Shown one piece after another: positions 5,967 through 7,882 of a stretch of 7,882 nucleotides of DNA. The translations under genes were made by a program, and so were the position numbers. The DNA lies in contig CAMLQS010000235.1 in the NCBI GenBank assembly GCA_946482165.1, positions 1 to 7,882 of the forward strand, read 5' to 3'. Under the pieces are notes generated by a model, which was not told the origin of the DNA, did no database searches, and saw nothing but the letters and a program-made list of their open reading frames with translations. Numbering within the stretch: the first letter of the stretch is position 1; each line of letters opens with the position of its first letter. The DNA comes from an uncultured Verrucomicrobiota bacterium (GTDB taxonomy: Bacteria; Verrucomicrobiota; Verrucomicrobiae; Opitutales; Opitutaceae).

Positions 5967-6632
5967 ATGACCATCCCCACCCTGCGCCGGCTTCTCACTC
6001 TCTTCGTCCTGCTCCCCATCGCGCTAAGCGCGCAAGCACCGTCACCCGCCCCCGACGCCGCCCTCGTCGAACGCGCCGAAAAAATCGTCTCCGCCCTGGC
6101 GCTTCCAGACACGGCCAAAGCGGCGCGCGTCCGCGACGTAGTGGCCGGCCAATACGCGGCCCTCCGCGTCGTGCATGAAGCCCGCGATAGCGCCCTGGCG
6201 GCCGCTCGCGCCACCGCCGAAACCGACAAGGCCGCGGGCGAGGCCGTCGTGCGCGTCGCCCGCGACACCGCGACCGCCCGCCAGTCCGAGCTGCATTACG
6301 CCTTTCTCGCCCGCCTCTCCACCGAGCTCGAGCCGGCGCAGGTCGAGCAGATCAAAGATGGCATGACCTATGGCGTCGTGCCCAAAACCTTTCGCGTCTA
6401 CCAGGAGATGCTGCCCGATCTCGGCGCGGAACAGAGCGCGCAGATCCTGGCCTGGCTCACCGAAGCCCGCGAGCACGCCATGGACGCCGGCTCCTCCCAG
6501 GAAAAACACGCCTGGTTCGGAAAATACAAGGGACGCATCAACAACTACCTCTCCAAAGCCGGCTACGACATGAAAAAGGCCGAACGCGAGATGTTCGCGC
6601 GCAGGAAACAAGACGCCGACAAATCCAACTAA
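5967..6632 (+). CDS. Secreted DUF3826 family protein
   Basis: A 221-residue protein with an N-terminal signal peptide (basic MTIPTLRR, hydrophobic LLTLFVLLPIAL, likely cleavage near SAQA at residues 21-24). The mature part is mostly helical and charged. It carries the blocks I associate with DUF3826: KDGMTYGVVPKTF (130-142), EAREHAMDAGSSQEKHAWFGK (167-187) and GRINNYLSKAGYD (189-201). No biochemical function is known to me for this family. I recall members in polysaccharide-degrading Bacteroidota and Verrucomicrobiota, often beside pectin-related enzymes, and here a pectate lyase follows 24 bases downstream. A periplasmic accessory or enzymatic role in pectin breakdown is therefore inferred from context. 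The open frame extends upstream to 5748, but that extension is Arg/Pro-rich and would bury the signal peptide, so the ATG at 5967 was chosen. No Shine-Dalgarno is seen. Confidence 0.87.
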   Translation: MTIPTLRRLLTLFVLLPIALSAQAPSPAPDAALVERAEKIVSALALPDTAKAARVRDVVAGQYAALRVVHEARDSALAAARATAETDKAAGEAVVRVARDTATARQSELHYAFLARLSTELEPAQVEQIKDGMTYGVVPKTFRVYQEMLPDLGAEQSAQILAWLTEAREHAMDAGSSQEKHAWFGKYKGRINNYLSKAGYDMKKAEREMFARRKQDADKSN

Positions 6633-6656
6633 ACCTCAGCCTTGCCCCGCCCCGAA

Positions 6657-7882
6657 ATGAACCGACGCATCTCCCCCGCCTCCCTCGCTCTCCTCGCCTC
6701 GACCACGCTGCTTTTCCCCGTGGCGGCCTTCGCGCAGGGCTACCCCCGCATTCCGTCCGAGATCCAGAAAGCCGCGGATGCCAAGCGCGCCGTCGACGCG
6801 CGTCGCGCCGAGGCGCTTTGGGAGTCCCAGCAGAAGGAGCTCGCCGCCTGGACCGCCAAGGGAAAGCCCTACCTCCCCGGCGCCGCGAAACCCTCCGATC
6901 TTCCCCAGGCCGCCATCCCCGCCTTCCCCGGCGCCGAGGGCGGCGGCATGTATGCCTTCGGCGGGCGCGGCGGACACATCTACGTCGTCAACAATCTCAA
7001 CGACTCCGGCCCCGGCTCCTTCCGCGAGGCCTGCGAAGCGGTCGGTCCGCGTCTCGTGATTTTCAACGTCGCCGGAATCATCCGCCTCGACAACCGCATC
7101 GTCATCCGCGCGCCCTACATCACGATCTCCGGCGCCACCGCCCCGGGAGACGGGGTCTGCATCGCCGGCAACACCGTCGAGCTGGAGACGCACGACGTCG
7201 TCATCCGACACATGCGTTTTCGCCGCGGCTCCCTCGACGCCACCGAGCGCAACGACTCCATCGGCGGCAACCCGGTCGGAAACATCATGATCGACCACGT
7301 GTCCGCCTCGTGGGGCCTCGACGAAAACATGTCGATGTATCGCCACATGCACGACCACGACGGCGACGCCAAGACGGCCGACCTCAAACTTCCGACGGTC
7401 AACATCACCATCCAGAACTCGATCTTCTCCGAGGGCCTCAACACCTACCACCACGCCTTCGGCTCCACGATCGGCGGCGCCAACAGCACCTTCCACCACA
7501 ACCTCTGGGCCTGCAACACCGGCCGCAATCCCAGCGTCGGCATGATCCACGACTTCACCTTCGTGAACAACGTGCTCTTCAACTGGCGCCACCGCACCAT
7601 CGACGGCGGCGACCACCGCAGCTTCTACACGATCATCAACAACTACCTCAAACCCGGCCCCGGGACGCCCGACGCCGACATCGCCCACCGCATCCTCAAG
7701 CCCGAGTCCGAGCGCTCCAAGACCGTCATCGACAACTTCGGCAAGGCCTACGTCGCCGGCAACGTGGTCGAGGGCAACGAGCGCGTCACCCGCGACAACT
7801 GGGACGGCGGCGTCCAGCCGGATGTGAAGGACAAGCCCCGTCTCCCCGAGATCCTTGCAAAAATCCGCGCCGACGCGCCGTT
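6657..7882 (+). CDS. Secreted pectate lyase, PL1-type (partial, 3' end outside window)
   Basis: 408 codons are visible, starting at the ATG 24 bases after the DUF3826 stop. A signal peptide (cleavage near VAAFA-Q, residue 26) is followed by a charged, probably helical linker (about 35-70, rich in K/R/E/A). Then comes a right-handed parallel beta-helix with pectate-lyase hallmarks: AFPGAEGGG (89-97), GGRGGHIYVV (102-111), LNDSGPGSFREA (114-125), ISGATAPGDGV (157-167), IDHVSASWGLDENMS (212-226) and HHNLWACNTGRNPSVG (280-295). Such enzymes cut polygalacturonate by Ca-dependent beta-elimination. Arg290 in GRNP is a candidate catalytic arginine, and Asp213, Asp222 and Glu223 lie where substrate or calcium contacts are plausible; neither is proven. 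Repeated N-N/H-N turns (for example VNNVLFNW, IINNYL) fit the beta-helix. The C-terminus is beyond the window, so a trailing domain or sorting tail cannot be judged. Probably co-transcribed with DUF3826. Confidence 0.91.
   Translation, partial: MNRRISPASLALLASTTLLFPVAAFAQGYPRIPSEIQKAADAKRAVDARRAEALWESQQKELAAWTAKGKPYLPGAAKPSDLPQAAIPAFPGAEGGGMYAFGGRGGHIYVVNNLNDSGPGSFREACEAVGPRLVIFNVAGIIRLDNRIVIRAPYITISGATAPGDGVCIAGNTVELETHDVVIRHMRFRRGSLDATERNDSIGGNPVGNIMIDHVSASWGLDENMSMYRHMHDHDGDAKTADLKLPTVNITIQNSIFSEGLNTYHHAFGSTIGGANSTFHHNLWACNTGRNPSVGMIHDFTFVNNVLFNWRHRTIDGGDHRSFYTIINNYLKPGPGTPDADIAHRILKPESERSKTVIDNFGKAYVAGNVVEGNERVTRDNWDGGVQPDVKDKPRLPEILAKIRADAP

Noticed and set aside
6636..7688. 350-codon minus-strand open frame opposite the pectate lyase
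   Set aside because: It is a Val/Gly/Ala/Asp-rich shadow of the lyase, whose plus-strand motifs are unmistakable.

Overview
The window is GC-rich and densely coded. It most resembles a polysaccharide-degrading member of the Verrucomicrobiota, probably Opitutales. This placement is an inference. It rests on a secreted PEP-CTERM protein with autotransporter-type beta-strand repeats, a DUF3826 protein beside a pectate lyase, a COG2407 sugar isomerase beside a split transketolase, high GC, and translation starts that mostly lack a Shine-Dalgarno sequence. No rRNA, tRNA, CRISPR array, insertion sequence or phage gene was seen.

Layout. On the minus strand, bases 1887 to 1 hold an L-fucose/L-arabinose isomerase-like enzyme followed, one base after its stop codon, by the N-terminal (thiamine diphosphate-binding) subunit of a split transketolase, which runs off the left edge. 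Upstream on the same strand is a separate unit: a large PEP-CTERM beta-strand-repeat surface protein (2116-4527) ending in a clear rho-independent terminator (2050-2085). Divergent from it, on the plus strand, is a MelR-like AraC-family regulator (4796-5662). The AT-rich stretch between the two contains a perfect 8-bp inverted repeat. After a 304-bp gene-free leader comes a second plus-strand unit: a small secreted DUF3826 protein (5967-6632) and, 24 bp on, a secreted PL1-type pectate lyase cut by the right edge.

How the parts may work together (inference). The pectate lyase would cleave pectic polymers outside the cytoplasm, with the DUF3826 protein as its partner. The isomerase and split transketolase would process a released monosaccharide in the cytoplasm. 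The AraC protein, whose best-known relative senses a sugar, could coordinate the units. A 13-base element (ATCTTAGTATYCC, Y = C or T) occurs upstream of both the isomerase operon and the DUF3826/lyase operon, in the same orientation relative to each. A degenerate copy lies in the AraC/PEP-CTERM divergent region. The sugar handled by the isomerase and transketolase is not readable from the sequence. An apiose-type or sulfoquinovose-type transketolase route are the most interesting options, but ordinary pentose or deoxyhexose use is equally allowed.
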